The position numbers and the translations under genes were made by a program. A stretch of DNA of 64,000 nt from Clostridia bacterium (lineage in GTDB: Bacteria; Bacillota; Clostridia; Lachnospirales; Lachnospiraceae), in contig SAAH01000006.1 in the NCBI GenBank assembly GCA_009929525.1, forward strand, positions 1-64,000, read 5' to 3'. The notes beneath the pieces are model-generated. The model was not told the DNA's origin. It saw only the letters and a list, made by a program, of their open reading frames with translations, and searched no databases. This document shows, one piece after another, positions 17,133-27,397 of the stretch; the first letter of the stretch is position 1; each line of letters opens with the position of its first letter.

Positions 17133-18470
17133 ATGGAAAAGAGACATAAAAATGGCAGTTTTTCCAGTTCGATGGGCTTTATCCTGGCGTGTGTGGGATC
17201 AGCCGTCGGACTGGGAAATATCTGGATGTTCCCGTATCGAACGGGACAGTATGGCGGAGGGGCATTTTTAATACCTTATCTGCTTTTTATTGTGTTATTT
17301 GGTTATGCAGGTCTGTCGGCAGAGTTTGGGATCGGCAGGAAAGCACGGACCGGAACGCTTGGATCCTATGAACTGTGCTGGAAACAAAGAAAGATAAAAG
17401 GGAAAGATCTGGGAAAGGTCGGGAAGATCCTTGGCTGGATTCCACTTTTGGGATCTTTAGGAATTGCCATTGGATATTCAGTCATTGTGGGATGGGTATT
17501 TAGATTCCTGTCAGGCTCACTTACCGGAAAGCTTTATCAGGGAGATACCACAGGATTCTTTTCGCAGGCAACTGGAAACTTTGGAAGCCTGCCCTGGCAT
17601 TTTCTTGTGATAGGAGTGGCAGTACTTCTTTTGATAACCGGATCTACAAAACAGATAGAGTGGGCAAACAGAATCATGATGCCCGTCTTTTTTTTGTTGT
17701 TTGCAGTCCTGGCACTTCGTGTGGCATTTCTTCCGGGAGCGATGGAGGGATATCGTTTTCTATTTATACCAAAATGGGAAAATCTTGCCAAAGTGGATAC
17801 CTGGGTCATGGCGATGGGACAGGCATTTTTCTCTTTGTCGATCACTGGATCCGGCATGATCGTGTACGGATCATATCTGGGAAAGCATGAGGATATCACG
17901 AAGGCATCCATGAGGACAGCTTTATTTGACACAATGGCAGCCATGTTGGCAGCACTTGCAATCATGCCGGCTGTCTTTGCCTTTGGCATTGAGCCTACTT
18001 CCGGACCGCCCCTGATGTTTATTACGATACCGGCGATATTTGAGCAGATGCCGATGGGAAGACTGTTTTCTGTGATATTTTTCCTGTCCGTTGCATTTGC
18101 AGGGATCACTTCACTGATCAATATGTTTGAGGCAGTGGTGGAAAGCTGGCAGTATCATTTTAAGATGGGAAGGCGTCTGGCAGTTTCCCTGTGTGGGATC
18201 ATAGTTTTTGGTGTGGGAGTATTTCTGGAAGAGGAGATGCGCCTGGGAACTTGGATGGACTTTATCACCATCATTGTCACACCATTTGGTGCGGTACTTG
18301 GTGCAGTTTCTATTTATTATATATTGGGGCTTGATAAGATCACGGAGGAAATCAATGAGGGGCGAAAACGTCCGGTTTCCAAAGTGTTTGGATGGATAGG
18401 AAAATATTTTTATGTGCCGTTAGCTATTATTGTATTTATTCTTGGACTAGTATACAAAGGGATCGGCTAG
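17133..18470 (+). CDS. sodium-dependent neurotransmitter:sodium symporter-family transporter
   Basis: 445 aa with 11-12 membrane segments. The N-terminal GSAVGLGNIWMFPY is the hallmark of the NSS/SNF family (LeuT, MhsT), where the unwound TM1 binds Na+ and an amino acid. The family imports amino acids or related amines; the substrate cannot be predicted. The start has GAAGGGGAAG upstream. The MATE gene starts 18 bp after its stop, so an import-export pair on one transcript is likely. Confidence 0.93.
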   Translation: MEKRHKNGSFSSSMGFILACVGSAVGLGNIWMFPYRTGQYGGGAFLIPYLLFIVLFGYAGLSAEFGIGRKARTGTLGSYELCWKQRKIKGKDLGKVGKILGWIPLLGSLGIAIGYSVIVGWVFRFLSGSLTGKLYQGDTTGFFSQATGNFGSLPWHFLVIGVAVLLLITGSTKQIEWANRIMMPVFFLLFAVLALRVAFLPGAMEGYRFLFIPKWENLAKVDTWVMAMGQAFFSLSITGSGMIVYGSYLGKHEDITKASMRTALFDTMAAMLAALAIMPAVFAFGIEPTSGPPLMFITIPAIFEQMPMGRLFSVIFFLSVAFAGITSLINMFEAVVESWQYHFKMGRRLAVSLCGIIVFGVGVFLEEEMRLGTWMDFITIIVTPFGAVLGAVSIYYILGLDKITEEINEGRKRPVSKVFGWIGKYFYVPLAIIVFILGLVYKGIG

Positions 18471-18488
18471 GAGATTGGGGAGGAACGT

Positions 18489-19835
18489 ATGGCTTCAAAA
18501 GTTAAAAACATGACAAGTGGGGCACCAGGGAAGCTGATTTTGCTGTTTGCTATACCGCTTATGCTGGGAAATATCTGCCAGCAGTTTTACACCATGGTGG
18601 ATACCATGGTCGTGGGAAATATTGTAGGAGTTGAGGCGCTTGCGGCAGTAGGTGCGGCAGACTGGCTGGTATGGCTGGTGCTTGGTGTGGCTTCTGGTAT
18701 GACCCAGGGATTTTCCATTCTGGTGGCACAGTATTATGGCGCTGAGGATTGGGAAAAACTGAAAAAATCCATTGCCCACAGCTACGTTCTGACGGTGATA
18801 CTTGCCGTTTTCGTGTTGGCAGTCAGTCAGAGTGTTGTGTATCAGGTGATGCTGTTTTTGAATACACCTGCAGACATCATAGATATGTCAATGATCTATC
18901 TTAGAATCGTATTTTGCGGAATTCCGGTCATATCGGCTTACAATATTCTTGCATCGGTGCTTCGTGCAATGGGAAACAGCAAGTCGCCGCTTGTGGCTAT
19001 GATCCTGGCAGCACTGATCAATGTTGTGCTGGATCTTACTTTCGTAGGAGGATTTGGCTGGGGAGTAGCAGGGGCGGCTGTGGCAACCGTGATCGCCCAG
19101 GCATTTTCAGCAGTTTATTGTTATGCAGTATTAAGAAAGATAGATCTGATACATCTGGAGAAACATCATTTTAAGCTGGAGGGCGGATTGTGCAGAAAGC
19201 TTCTTGGCCTGGGAGCACCTTTGGCTATCCAGAATGCGATCATTTCGGTCGGAGGACTTACCGTACAGTACGTGGTAAATGGTTTTGGTTTCCTTTTCGT
19301 AGCTGGATTTACCGCAACCAATAAGCTATACGGTGTTTTGGAGATGGCGGCGATCTCTTACGGATATGCGATCACCACTTATGTGGGACAAAACCTTGGA
19401 GCTGGAAAGGTTGACCGGATAAAAAAGGGAGTAAGGAGCGGTACCGTTATGGCACTTATTACTTCATTGGTCATCTCTCTGCTGATGGTAGTGGCAGGGA
19501 AAAGTATCCTGGCTTTGTTTGTATCCGGTGAAGCGGGACAGGTAGCACAGGTTTTGGAGATATCTTATAAGTATCTGTTTATCATGGCGATCTTTCTATG
19601 GGTTTTATATCTCCTGTATGTGTATCGTTCAGCGATACAGGGACTGGGAAATACGGTCATACCTCTTGCCAGTGGAATCGCAGAATTTGTTATGAGGGTT
19701 GGTGTGGCTTTGATACTTCCACGGATGATCGGGCAAAATGGTATCTTTTATGCTGAGATTTCGGCCTGGTCAGGAGCAGCACTACTTTTGATCCTCAGTT
19801 ACTTTTTTGTGATTCGAAAATATCAGCAGTATTAA
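18489..19835 (+). CDS. MATE-family efflux transporter
   Basis: 448 aa, about 12 membrane segments in two similar halves, with the MATE N-terminal pattern (PLMLGNICQQFYTMVDTMVVG). The family exports cationic compounds, drugs or metabolites in exchange for Na+ or H+. A GGGGAGG site precedes the ATG. It is probably co-transcribed with the upstream NSS transporter; the next gene has its own promoter. Confidence 0.93.
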   Translation: MASKVKNMTSGAPGKLILLFAIPLMLGNICQQFYTMVDTMVVGNIVGVEALAAVGAADWLVWLVLGVASGMTQGFSILVAQYYGAEDWEKLKKSIAHSYVLTVILAVFVLAVSQSVVYQVMLFLNTPADIIDMSMIYLRIVFCGIPVISAYNILASVLRAMGNSKSPLVAMILAALINVVLDLTFVGGFGWGVAGAAVATVIAQAFSAVYCYAVLRKIDLIHLEKHHFKLEGGLCRKLLGLGAPLAIQNAIISVGGLTVQYVVNGFGFLFVAGFTATNKLYGVLEMAAISYGYAITTYVGQNLGAGKVDRIKKGVRSGTVMALITSLVISLLMVVAGKSILALFVSGEAGQVAQVLEISYKYLFIMAIFLWVLYLLYVYRSAIQGLGNTVIPLASGIAEFVMRVGVALILPRMIGQNGIFYAEISAWSGAALLLILSYFFVIRKYQQY

Positions 19836-19844
19836 TAAAATGGG

Positions 19845-19873
19845 TTTACGAATAATCCATGGTGTGCTAAAAT
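19845..19873 (+). promoter_or_regulatory. promoter of the aldo/keto reductase
   Basis: TTTACG (19845-19850), 17-bp spacer and an extended -10 TG-C-TAAAAT (19868-19873), ~65 bp before the start. Confidence 0.65.
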
Positions 19874-19937
19874 AAGTAATAGAACAACAGCCATGGGATG
19901 CTGAGGCATTCTTGCAGAACTTGGGAGGATAATTCTT

Positions 19938-21071
19938 ATGGAAAGAAGAAAAATGGAAAACCTGGGGATCGAGACATCCTTATTAGGATTTGGATGTATG
20001 AGATTTCCAACACTTGCAGATGGAAAAATTGATGAAGTTACTGCTGAAAAGATGTTAGATGAGGCGATGGCTTCAGGAGTAACATATTACGATACAGCAT
20101 TTCCATATCATGATGGAGACAGCGAGCCTTTTGTGGGAAGAGTATTGGACAAATATGACCGCTCATCTTACTATCTTGCAACAAAGCTTCCAATCTGGAT
20201 GGTAGAATCCAAGGAAAATGCCAGAGAGATATTCGAAAAACAGCTGAAACGTCTGAACAAAGACTATATTGATTTTTATCTGATCCACGCACTGGACAAA
20301 GAAAGATTCCAGAAAGTGAAAGATATGCAGATCGTAGAGATGTGCGAAGAGCTTAGAAAAGAAGGCAAGATCCGTCATCTGGGATTCTCCTTTCATGATG
20401 ATTATGAAGTGTTTGAAGAAATCATTAATTATCATAGCTGGGATTTTTGTCAGATCCAGTATAACTACATGGATACAGAGATCCAGGCAGGAGATAAGGG
20501 ATACAAACTCGCAGAAGAAAAGGGCATTCCGATGGTCATCATGGAGCCGGTCCGCGGTGGTCTCTTAGCAGGATTCTCAGATGAGATCGACAACATGTTC
20601 AAAGAAGTAACACCGGATAACAGCATCGCATCCTGGGCACTTCGCTGGGTAGGAAGTCACAGTAATGTTAAAGTTGTCCTCAGTGGAATGAGCAGTCCCG
20701 AGCAGGTAGAGGATAACCTGAAAACCTTTAATAACTTTAAAGTACTGTCTGAGTGTGAAGAAGAGACAGTGGATAAGGTAGTTACCACGCTTCGTTCCAG
20801 AATGCAGAATGGATGTACCGGCTGCCGTTACTGTATGCCATGTCCATCAGGAGTAAACATTCCTGGAAGCTTCAGAGTATGGAATGATTATCATATTTAT
20901 CAGAAGTATGATGTGGTAAAAAATCGTTGGGAAAACGAGATATCAGCAGACGAAAAGCCTGAAAATTGTGTGGAATGCGGTGCATGTGAAGATCAATGTC
21001 CACAGAAGATATCGATCCGCGAGCATCTGAAACGTGTTCAGCAGGAATTGGATCATCCAACCTGGAAATAA
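19938..21071 (+). CDS. aldo/keto reductase with C-terminal [4Fe-4S] domain
   Basis: 377 aa. An aldo/keto-reductase barrel (~1-270) with the DTAFPYH and IDFYLIHAL motifs is followed by a C-terminal ferredoxin-like domain with two cysteine clusters, CTGCRYCMPC (~293) and CVECGACEDQC (~345). In anaerobes this fusion suggests a reductase that can exchange electrons with Fe-S carriers rather than only NAD(P)H; the substrate is unknown. GGGAGGAT precedes the ATG. It has its own promoter and is closed by a terminator, so it is monocistronic. Confidence 0.92.
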   Translation: MERRKMENLGIETSLLGFGCMRFPTLADGKIDEVTAEKMLDEAMASGVTYYDTAFPYHDGDSEPFVGRVLDKYDRSSYYLATKLPIWMVESKENAREIFEKQLKRLNKDYIDFYLIHALDKERFQKVKDMQIVEMCEELRKEGKIRHLGFSFHDDYEVFEEIINYHSWDFCQIQYNYMDTEIQAGDKGYKLAEEKGIPMVIMEPVRGGLLAGFSDEIDNMFKEVTPDNSIASWALRWVGSHSNVKVVLSGMSSPEQVEDNLKTFNNFKVLSECEEETVDKVVTTLRSRMQNGCTGCRYCMPCPSGVNIPGSFRVWNDYHIYQKYDVVKNRWENEISADEKPENCVECGACEDQCPQKISIREHLKRVQQELDHPTWK

Positions 21072-21087
21072 AAGCAAATGATAAGAC

Positions 21088-21125
21088 GACCTCTCAGTTG
21101 ATAAAGTGGCTGAGGGGTCTTTTTG
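21088..21125 (+). terminator. terminator after the aldo/keto reductase
   Basis: GACCTCTCAG/CTGAGGGGTC stem (21088-21097, 21110-21119; one T-G pair) followed by TTTTTT. Confidence 0.85.
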
Positions 21126-21216
21126 GTTTCGTTCTTACTCTTTCGTTTTTTCCTTTTTCGTGGTATGATAAGACAAGCAGTTGAACAGTGTTACGTGGCA
21201 GTCAGGAGGAAATCCT

Positions 21217-21567
21217 ATGAAATGTGAAGAGGCATTGATGAAAATCGATGATTATATCAACGATAGTTTATCATTTAAGGAGACGGAAGAATTCCTGGAA
21301 CATGTACGGGGATGCCCGGAGTGTTATGATGAACTGGAGATTTATTTTACTATTTATATGGGTATGAAATATCTGGAAGAGGAAAAACTGGAAACATACA
21401 ATATCCCCCAGATGCTGAAAAATGATATGATGGAAAAGGAGAGGGCGATACGGAGAAGAAAGCTTCTTGCCGGTACGCTTTTTGCTTTTTGTCTGATCTT
21501 TGGTGTTGGGATAGCGATTTCTCTGATGCTGTATCTTGGACATATTGAACTGCCAAAGCTGCTCTAG
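21217..21567 (+). CDS. zf-HC2 (anti-sigma-like) single-pass membrane protein
   Basis: 116 aa. The N-terminus has the zinc-binding pattern of anti-sigma factors: Cys3, then HVRGCPEC (H-x3-C-x2-C) near residues 29-36. A single membrane segment (~85-108) follows a basic stretch (RAIRRRK). No sigma factor gene is adjacent, which is unusual for a true anti-sigma factor; it leads directly into polA. The start at 21217 has AGGAGGAAA; an upstream in-frame ATG at 21181 lacks one. Confidence 0.75.
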   Translation: MKCEEALMKIDDYINDSLSFKETEEFLEHVRGCPECYDELEIYFTIYMGMKYLEEEKLETYNIPQMLKNDMMEKERAIRRRKLLAGTLFAFCLIFGVGIAISLMLYLGHIELPKLL

Positions 21568-21588
21568 ATTTGGAAAGGATTTAATCAT

Positions 21589-24219
21589 ATGAAGGAAAAA
21601 ATAGTTCTGATCGACGGACATAGTATATTAAACAGAGCATTTTATGGCCTGCCGGATCTGACGAATTCGGAAGGTCTTCATACAAATGCTGTGTATGGCT
21701 TTTTAAATATCATGACAAAGATTCTGGAGGAAGAGAAACCCCAGTATCTGACAGTTGCGTTTGATCTTCATGCGCCGACTTTCCGACATGATATGTATGA
21801 AGCTTATAAAGGAACCAGAAAGCCCATGCCTCAGGAACTTCGGGAACAGGTACCGGTGATAAAGGAAGTACTGCAGGCGATGGGAGTTACGATCGTATCG
21901 AAGGAAGGCTATGAAGCCGATGACATTCTGGGAACCCTGGCAAAGAAAAGTGAAAAAAATGGAATGGATGTCACCGTCGTATCGGGAGACAGGGATCTTC
22001 TCCAGCTGGCTACGGACAATATTCTGGTCCGCATACCTAAGACAAGGGCAGGCAAGACGGTGATCGAGGATTATCATACCAAAGAGGTATTGGAAAAGTA
22101 TCAGGTCCAGCCGATACAGATCATCGAACTGAAGGCACTGATGGGCGATACAGCTGATAATATACCGGGGATACCAGGAGTTGGAGAAAAGACGGCTTCC
22201 AAGATCATTATCGAATACGGAAGCATCGAGAATGCCCATGAGCATTTGGAAGAGATAAAGCCGAATAAGGCAAAGGAATCACTGCGTGATCATTATGATC
22301 TGGCGGTGTTGAGCAAAAAACTGGCTACGATCAATATTGACAGCCCGATCGAATTCCAGTGGGACAGTGCAAGGCTGGAGAATCTTTATACGCCGGAAGC
22401 TTATGACTGGTTTAAACGTCTGGAGTTTAAGAATCTTTTGTCAAGATTTGAACCGACAGAATCAAAGGAAACTCCGGTATACAACATAGTTGCAGATCTT
22501 GGGGAGGCAGACAATATCTGGAAGAGGGCGGCCGGACAGCCATCCGCAGGCGTATCACTTTTAGCGGGTTCGGCTGGGATCGCAGGGATAGGATTATCTT
22601 TTGGAAAAGATGATGTTTATTACTTCCCGGCAGAAGGATTTATGACAGGAGATTACCTGATCGGACAACTTCAGAACATCCTTTCAGCAGATATGGATGT
22701 AGGGGCATTTGACATCAAAGCGATGAGAAAGAAAGCTAAGATCCCATGCAGAAAAGGGATTTTTGATATGGAGATCGCAGCCTATCTTTTGAACCCTCTT
22801 AAAAATGCTTATCCTTATGATGATATAGCGAAAGAATATATGGATATGACCCTGCCGTCAGGGGAAGAAATTTTTGAAAATAATAAACATATCGATTATT
22901 CCAAGGTTACACAGGAGCAGGCAGCCGCATTTGCCGCCTATCAGTCCTATGTAGCTTACGGAGCACTGGAACCGATAAAAAAGGCACTGGAAGAGACAAA
23001 GATGCTTACTTTGTTTGATGAAGTGGAGATGCCGTTGGTATTTGCACTGGATGATATGGAAAAAGAAGGCATCCTTGTAAAGGCAGAAGAGCTGAAGGTA
23101 TACGGCGAAGAACTTCAAGTACGGATCAAGGAACTGGAAGGAAAGATATATGAGCAGGCGGATGAAACCTTCAATATCAATTCTCCGAAGCAGTTGGGAG
23201 TGATCTTGTTTGAAAAGCTGGGTATGCCGGGCGGAAAGAAAACGAAAACCGGATATTCAACCGCAGCAGATGTACTTGACAAACTGGCACCGGAATATCC
23301 TTTTGTAGCTGATATTCTGGAGTATCGCCAGCTTACAAAACTTAAGTCCACCTACGCGGACGGACTGGCAGTATACATCCAGGAGGATGGAAGGATCCAT
23401 TCGAACTTTAACCAGACGATTACAGCGACCGGACGGATCAGCAGTACAGAACCAAACCTGCAGAATATACCGATCCGTATGGAGCTGGGAAGACTGATCC
23501 GAAAAGTATTTGTTCCGAAGCCGGGATATGTATTTTTAGATGCAGATTATTCTCAGATAGAGCTTCGCGTGCTGGCACATCTTTCTGGTGATGAGATGCT
23601 GATCCAGGCATACAGGGAAGCACAGGATATCCACAGGATCACTGCTTCACAGGTATTTCATATTCCTTTTGATGAGGTTACACCGCTTCAGAGGAGAAAT
23701 GCAAAGGCAGTTAACTTTGGTATCGTCTACGGGATCAGTTCCTTTGGACTGAGTCAGGATCTTAGTATCACAAGAAAAGAAGCAGCTGAATATATAGAAA
23801 AATATTTCGCTACTTATCCGAAAATCAAAGGATTTTTGGATGATGCAGTGGAAAATGCAAAAAAAGACGGCTATGTTGTTACCATGTTTGGCAGACGGCG
23901 TCCAGTACCGGAACTCCAGTCGAGCAATTTCATGCAGCGTTCTTTTGGAGAGCGGATCGCTATGAATTCTCCGATCCAGGGAACGGCAGCAGATATTATT
24001 AAGATTGCCATGATCAGGGTGAATAAAGCACTGAGAGATACTGATCTGAAATCACGTCTGATCCTGCAGGTACACGATGAGCTGCTTATCGAGACTGCAG
24101 AAGATGAGGTGGAAGAAGTATCAAAGATCCTGGAGCGCGAGATGCATCAGGCAGCGGATCTGGCAGTACCTTTGGAAGTGGACATGCATACGGGACAAAA
24201 CTGGTATGAGGCAAAATAG
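21589..24219 (+). CDS. polA: DNA polymerase I
   Basis: 876 aa. N-terminal 5'-3' exonuclease domain (IDGHSILNRAF at ~8, GEKTASKII at ~195). The middle domain keeps the 3'-5' exonuclease fold but not its acidic metal ligands: where DxE is expected there is LLAGSAGIAGIGLSF, so proofreading is probably lost, as in other Firmicutes. Polymerase motifs A (DADYSQIELR), B (RRNAKAVNFGIVYG) and C (VHDELLIE) are intact. It fills gaps in Okazaki fragment maturation and repair. It heads a repair and cofactor operon with coaE following 57 bp later. Confidence 0.97.
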   Translation: MKEKIVLIDGHSILNRAFYGLPDLTNSEGLHTNAVYGFLNIMTKILEEEKPQYLTVAFDLHAPTFRHDMYEAYKGTRKPMPQELREQVPVIKEVLQAMGVTIVSKEGYEADDILGTLAKKSEKNGMDVTVVSGDRDLLQLATDNILVRIPKTRAGKTVIEDYHTKEVLEKYQVQPIQIIELKALMGDTADNIPGIPGVGEKTASKIIIEYGSIENAHEHLEEIKPNKAKESLRDHYDLAVLSKKLATINIDSPIEFQWDSARLENLYTPEAYDWFKRLEFKNLLSRFEPTESKETPVYNIVADLGEADNIWKRAAGQPSAGVSLLAGSAGIAGIGLSFGKDDVYYFPAEGFMTGDYLIGQLQNILSADMDVGAFDIKAMRKKAKIPCRKGIFDMEIAAYLLNPLKNAYPYDDIAKEYMDMTLPSGEEIFENNKHIDYSKVTQEQAAAFAAYQSYVAYGALEPIKKALEETKMLTLFDEVEMPLVFALDDMEKEGILVKAEELKVYGEELQVRIKELEGKIYEQADETFNINSPKQLGVILFEKLGMPGGKKTKTGYSTAADVLDKLAPEYPFVADILEYRQLTKLKSTYADGLAVYIQEDGRIHSNFNQTITATGRISSTEPNLQNIPIRMELGRLIRKVFVPKPGYVFLDADYSQIELRVLAHLSGDEMLIQAYREAQDIHRITASQVFHIPFDEVTPLQRRNAKAVNFGIVYGISSFGLSQDLSITRKEAAEYIEKYFATYPKIKGFLDDAVENAKKDGYVVTMFGRRRPVPELQSSNFMQRSFGERIAMNSPIQGTAADIIKIAMIRVNKALRDTDLKSRLILQVHDELLIETAEDEVEEVSKILEREMHQAADLAVPLEVDMHTGQNWYEAK

Positions 24220-24276
24220 GCTCGCTGGAACGAAAGAGGAAGTTATCAAAAGATGAAATCTAAGGAGGGAATCCAT

Positions 24277-24876
24277 ATGAAAGTACTTGGAGTAACAGGC
24301 GGGATAGGATCAGGAAAGAGCGAGGTCCTTAATTATATAGCGGATAACTGGAATGCCACGGTAGTGGAAGCAGATGAGGTCGGTTATCTGGTGATGCAGC
24401 CGGGCAAATCCTGCTATGCACCGATCGTAGAGTTGTTTGGACCGGGAGTCCTCAAGGAAAATGGAGAACTTGACCGGGAAAAAATCTCTGAACAGGTATT
24501 TGAGGATAAGGAGCTTCTTAACAAATTAAATGCCATTGTCCATCCTGCTGTTAAAAAATATATAAAGAAGAAGATAGAAAAAGAGCGGGAAAATGAGACG
24601 GATTATTTTATTGTAGAAGCGGCTTTATTAATTGAAGATAAATATGATGAAATTTGTGATGAATTGTGGTATATTTATGCAGATGAAGAAACCCGCATGG
24701 AAAGATTGATGAAAAATCGCGGATATTCGGAAGAAAAATCCCGGGACATTTTCAAAAACCAGCTCAGTGAGGATGAATTCAGCGAACATTGTGACTTCGA
24801 GATTGACAACAGTGGAGATTTTGAGGAAACAAAAAATCAGATTATGCAAAGGATGCAGATGTATGAGATTATGTAG
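24277..24876 (+). CDS. coaE: dephospho-CoA kinase
   Basis: 199 aa, with Walker A GGIGSGKS near the N-terminus and the DADEVG-like acceptor region (VEADEVGY, ~32). It phosphorylates the ribose 3'-OH of dephospho-CoA, the last step of CoA synthesis. The start at 24277 (MKVLGVTGG) is supported by AAGGAGGGA at 24262-24270; an in-frame ATG at 24253 would precede that site. It overlaps the next gene by 14 nt. polA-coaE adjacency is common in Firmicutes. Confidence 0.95.
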   Translation: MKVLGVTGGIGSGKSEVLNYIADNWNATVVEADEVGYLVMQPGKSCYAPIVELFGPGVLKENGELDREKISEQVFEDKELLNKLNAIVHPAVKKYIKKKIEKERENETDYFIVEAALLIEDKYDEICDELWYIYADEETRMERLMKNRGYSEEKSRDIFKNQLSEDEFSEHCDFEIDNSGDFEETKNQIMQRMQMYEIM

Positions 24877-25660
24877 TATCGCCAGCGGAAGCAGCGGAAA
24901 CTGTATTTATGTGGGGAGTGACACTACAAATATACTGATAGATACAGGGATCAGCGGAAAGAAAGTGGAGTTCGGGCTGAATTCTCTTGATCTGACAGTG
25001 AAGGATCTGAATGGGATATTTGTTACTCATGAACATTCAGATCATATTAAGGGGCTTGGCGTGATCGCAAGAAAGTGTGGTGTGCCGATCTATGCAACAT
25101 CGGGGACGATCGCAGCCATCAAAGAGAGTAACAGCCTTGGTAAGATGCCGGAAGGGATCTTCCGGGAGATACAGGAGGATGAGGTGTGCCAGGTGGGAGA
25201 TTTGGCTGTCCATCCATTTCACATATCCCATGATGCGGCACAGCCGGTGGGGTATCGGGTTGATAATGGCGGACATTCCGTGGGTGTGGCGACCGATATG
25301 GGAGTTTATGATGACTATATCGTAAGTCAGCTCAAAGGTCTGGATGCACTTTTACTTGAGGCGAATCATGATGTGAATATGCTTCAGGTTGGAGGGTATC
25401 CCTACTATCTAAAGAGAAGGATACTGGGGGAGAGAGGTCATCTGTCAAATGAGACAGCCGGACAGCTTTTGTGCCAGTTGCTTCATGATAATATGAAGGC
25501 AGTTTTTCTTGGACATCTAAGCAAAGAAAATAATTACGAAGCGCTTGCGTATGAGACGGTGTGCGCAGAAGTGACCATGGGCGATAACCCATATAAGGCA
25601 GGAGATTTTAAAATCTCAGTGGCCCACAGAGACAGATCGTCAGACGTAGTAGAACTGTAA
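24863..25660 (+). CDS. MBL-fold metallo-hydrolase, YycJ/WalJ-like
   Basis: 265 aa. The metallo-beta-lactamase motif THEHSDH (HxHxDH, ~58-64) and downstream His/Asp residues mark a di-metal hydrolase. The N-terminus (MRLCSIASGSSGNC) is typical of YycJ/WalJ, a putative nuclease with DNA-repair links. The start at 24863 lies inside the end of coaE, so they are translationally coupled. The coaE-MBL-ACT-UPF0210 spacing indicates one operon. Confidence 0.88.
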   Translation: MRLCSIASGSSGNCIYVGSDTTNILIDTGISGKKVEFGLNSLDLTVKDLNGIFVTHEHSDHIKGLGVIARKCGVPIYATSGTIAAIKESNSLGKMPEGIFREIQEDEVCQVGDLAVHPFHISHDAAQPVGYRVDNGGHSVGVATDMGVYDDYIVSQLKGLDALLLEANHDVNMLQVGGYPYYLKRRILGERGHLSNETAGQLLCQLLHDNMKAVFLGHLSKENNYEALAYETVCAEVTMGDNPYKAGDFKISVAHRDRSSDVVEL

Positions 25661-25669
25661 AGGAGAAAA

Positions 25670-25945
25670 ATGATGAAAAAAACAATTATTACAGTAGTAG
25701 GAAAAGATACCGTAGGAATCATTGCAAAGGTTTGTACATACCTGGCAGATAATGGAATTAACATACTGGATATTTCCCAGACCATCGTTGATGGATATTT
25801 TAACATGATGATGATCACAGATGCTTCAAAATGTGGAAAGTCTACAGGCGATATCGCAGAGGAACTGAAGGCACTGGGAGAAGAGATTGGTCTTGTGATC
25901 CGCTGTCAGCATGAGGATATTTTCAACAAAATGCACCGTATCTAA
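25670..25945 (+). CDS. ACT domain protein (UPF0237)
   Basis: 91 aa, a single-copy ACT fold with [12 protein letters not shown] at the N-terminus. ACT domains bind amino acids or other small ligands. In Firmicutes this family is almost always next to a UPF0210 protein, as here, suggesting joint function or complex formation; the ligand is unknown. GGAGAAAA precedes adjacent ATG codons at 25670 and 25673. Confidence 0.92.
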   Translation: MMKKTIITVVGKDTVGIIAKVCTYLADNGINILDISQTIVDGYFNMMMITDASKCGKSTGDIAEELKALGEEIGLVIRCQHEDIFNKMHRI

Positions 25946-25971
25946 TCGGAAACAGACGGAGGAATGATCAG

Positions 25972-27336
25972 ATGATTAATATTTTTGAGGTAAATGAGAC
26001 CAACAAAATGATCGAGCAGGAGAATCTGGATGTGCGTACGATTACCATGGGTATCAGCCTTCTTGATTGTATCGATGCCGATCTTGATGAAGTAAATAGA
26101 AAAGTTTATGAGAAGATCACTACATATGCAAAAGATCTTGTGAAAACTGGAGAGGATATTTCAAAGGAATTTGGGATTCCGATCGTGAATAAAAGAATTT
26201 CTATAACACCGATCGCTTTGGTCGGAGGAGCAGCATGTAAGACATCAGAGGATTTTGTGACTCTCGCTCATACGCTGGATCGTGTGGCAAAAGAAGTAGG
26301 CGTAAACTTTATCGGAGGATATTCAGCGCTGGTATCGAAGGGAATGACAAAGGCAGATGAACTTCTGATCCGTTCTATCCCACAGGCACTGGCAGAGACA
26401 GAGAGAGTCTGCAGTTCAGTCAATCTTGGCTCTACAAAGACCGGTATCAACATGGATGCTGTAAAGCTGATGGGTGAGATGGTCCTGGCAACTGCGGAAG
26501 CTACAAAAGAGGATGATTCTCTTGGCTGTGCGAAGCTGGTAGTATTTTGTAATGCACCGGATGACAATCCGTTCATGGCAGGTGCTTTCCATGGCGTAAC
26601 GGAAGCTGATGCGATCATCAATGTAGGTGTCAGCGGACCGGGAGTCGTAAAATATGCACTGTCACAGGTGAGAGGTGCAAACTTTGAGGTGCTTTGTGAG
26701 ACCATCAAGAAAACAGCATTTAAGATCACCCGTGTTGGACAGCTGGTTGCTCAGGAAGCTTCCAAACGTCTGGGCGTACCATTTGGAATTATCGATCTGT
26801 CTCTCGCTCCGACACCGGCTATCGGCGATTCTGTGGCAGAGATTTTGGAAGAGATCGGTCTGGAGCGTGTAGGTGCACCGGGTACTACAGCAGCACTTGC
26901 ACTTTTGAACGACCAGGTTAAAAAAGGCGGCGTTATGGCATCTTCTTATGTAGGCGGACTGAGCGGTGCATTTATCCCTGTCAGTGAGGATCAGGGAATG
27001 ATCGACGCAGTCAATCTGGGTGCATTGACGCTGGAAAAACTGGAAGCCATGACCTGTGTGTGTTCTGTAGGACTTGATATGATCGCAATCCCTGGAGATA
27101 CCAAAGCAACGACGATCTCAGGCGTGATCGCAGATGAGATGGCGATCGGTATGGTAAATCAGAAGACAACAGCAGTCCGTGTGATCCCGGTGATCGGAAA
27201 AGGGGTAGGCGAAACCGTAGAATTTGGCGGACTGTTGGGCTATGCTCCGGTCATGCCAGTGAACAAATTTGCCTGTGATGATTTTGTAAATCGCGGCGGA
27301 AGGATTCCGGCACCGATCCATAGCTTTAAAAACTAA
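25972..27336 (+). CDS. UPF0210/PFL family protein (DUF711)
   Basis: 454 aa, the full family length. The family has a glycyl-radical-enzyme-like (PFL) barrel fold by structural studies, but no confirmed reaction. Conserved blocks [25 protein letters not shown] and [13 protein letters not shown] are present. No C-terminal glycyl-radical loop is visible, so a radical mechanism should not be assumed. The gene begins 26 bp after the ACT protein with CGGAGGAA and ends the operon. Confidence 0.93.
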   Translation: MINIFEVNETNKMIEQENLDVRTITMGISLLDCIDADLDEVNRKVYEKITTYAKDLVKTGEDISKEFGIPIVNKRISITPIALVGGAACKTSEDFVTLAHTLDRVAKEVGVNFIGGYSALVSKGMTKADELLIRSIPQALAETERVCSSVNLGSTKTGINMDAVKLMGEMVLATAEATKEDDSLGCAKLVVFCNAPDDNPFMAGAFHGVTEADAIINVGVSGPGVVKYALSQVRGANFEVLCETIKKTAFKITRVGQLVAQEASKRLGVPFGIIDLSLAPTPAIGDSVAEILEEIGLERVGAPGTTAALALLNDQVKKGGVMASSYVGGLSGAFIPVSEDQGMIDAVNLGALTLEKLEAMTCVCSVGLDMIAIPGDTKATTISGVIADEMAIGMVNQKTTAVRVIPVIGKGVGETVEFGGLLGYAPVMPVNKFACDDFVNRGGRIPAPIHSFKN

Positions 27337-27352
27337 AATAAGCAGATGAAAG

Positions 27353-27397
27353 CAGAGGATATTTTATGATTTTTTCATAAAATGTTCTCTGTTTTTT
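27353..27397 (+). terminator. terminator after UPF0210
   Basis: An imperfect 17-bp stem with ATTTTATGA/TCATAAAAT at its core (27361-27369, 27375-27383), followed by TTTTTT; an outer AAATAAGCA/TGCTTATTT pair encloses it. Confidence 0.75.

Noticed and set aside
21217..21567. Classical anti-sigma factor with partner sigma gene
   Set aside because: The zf-HC2 fold is present, but no sigma factor gene lies next to it, so only the domain was named.
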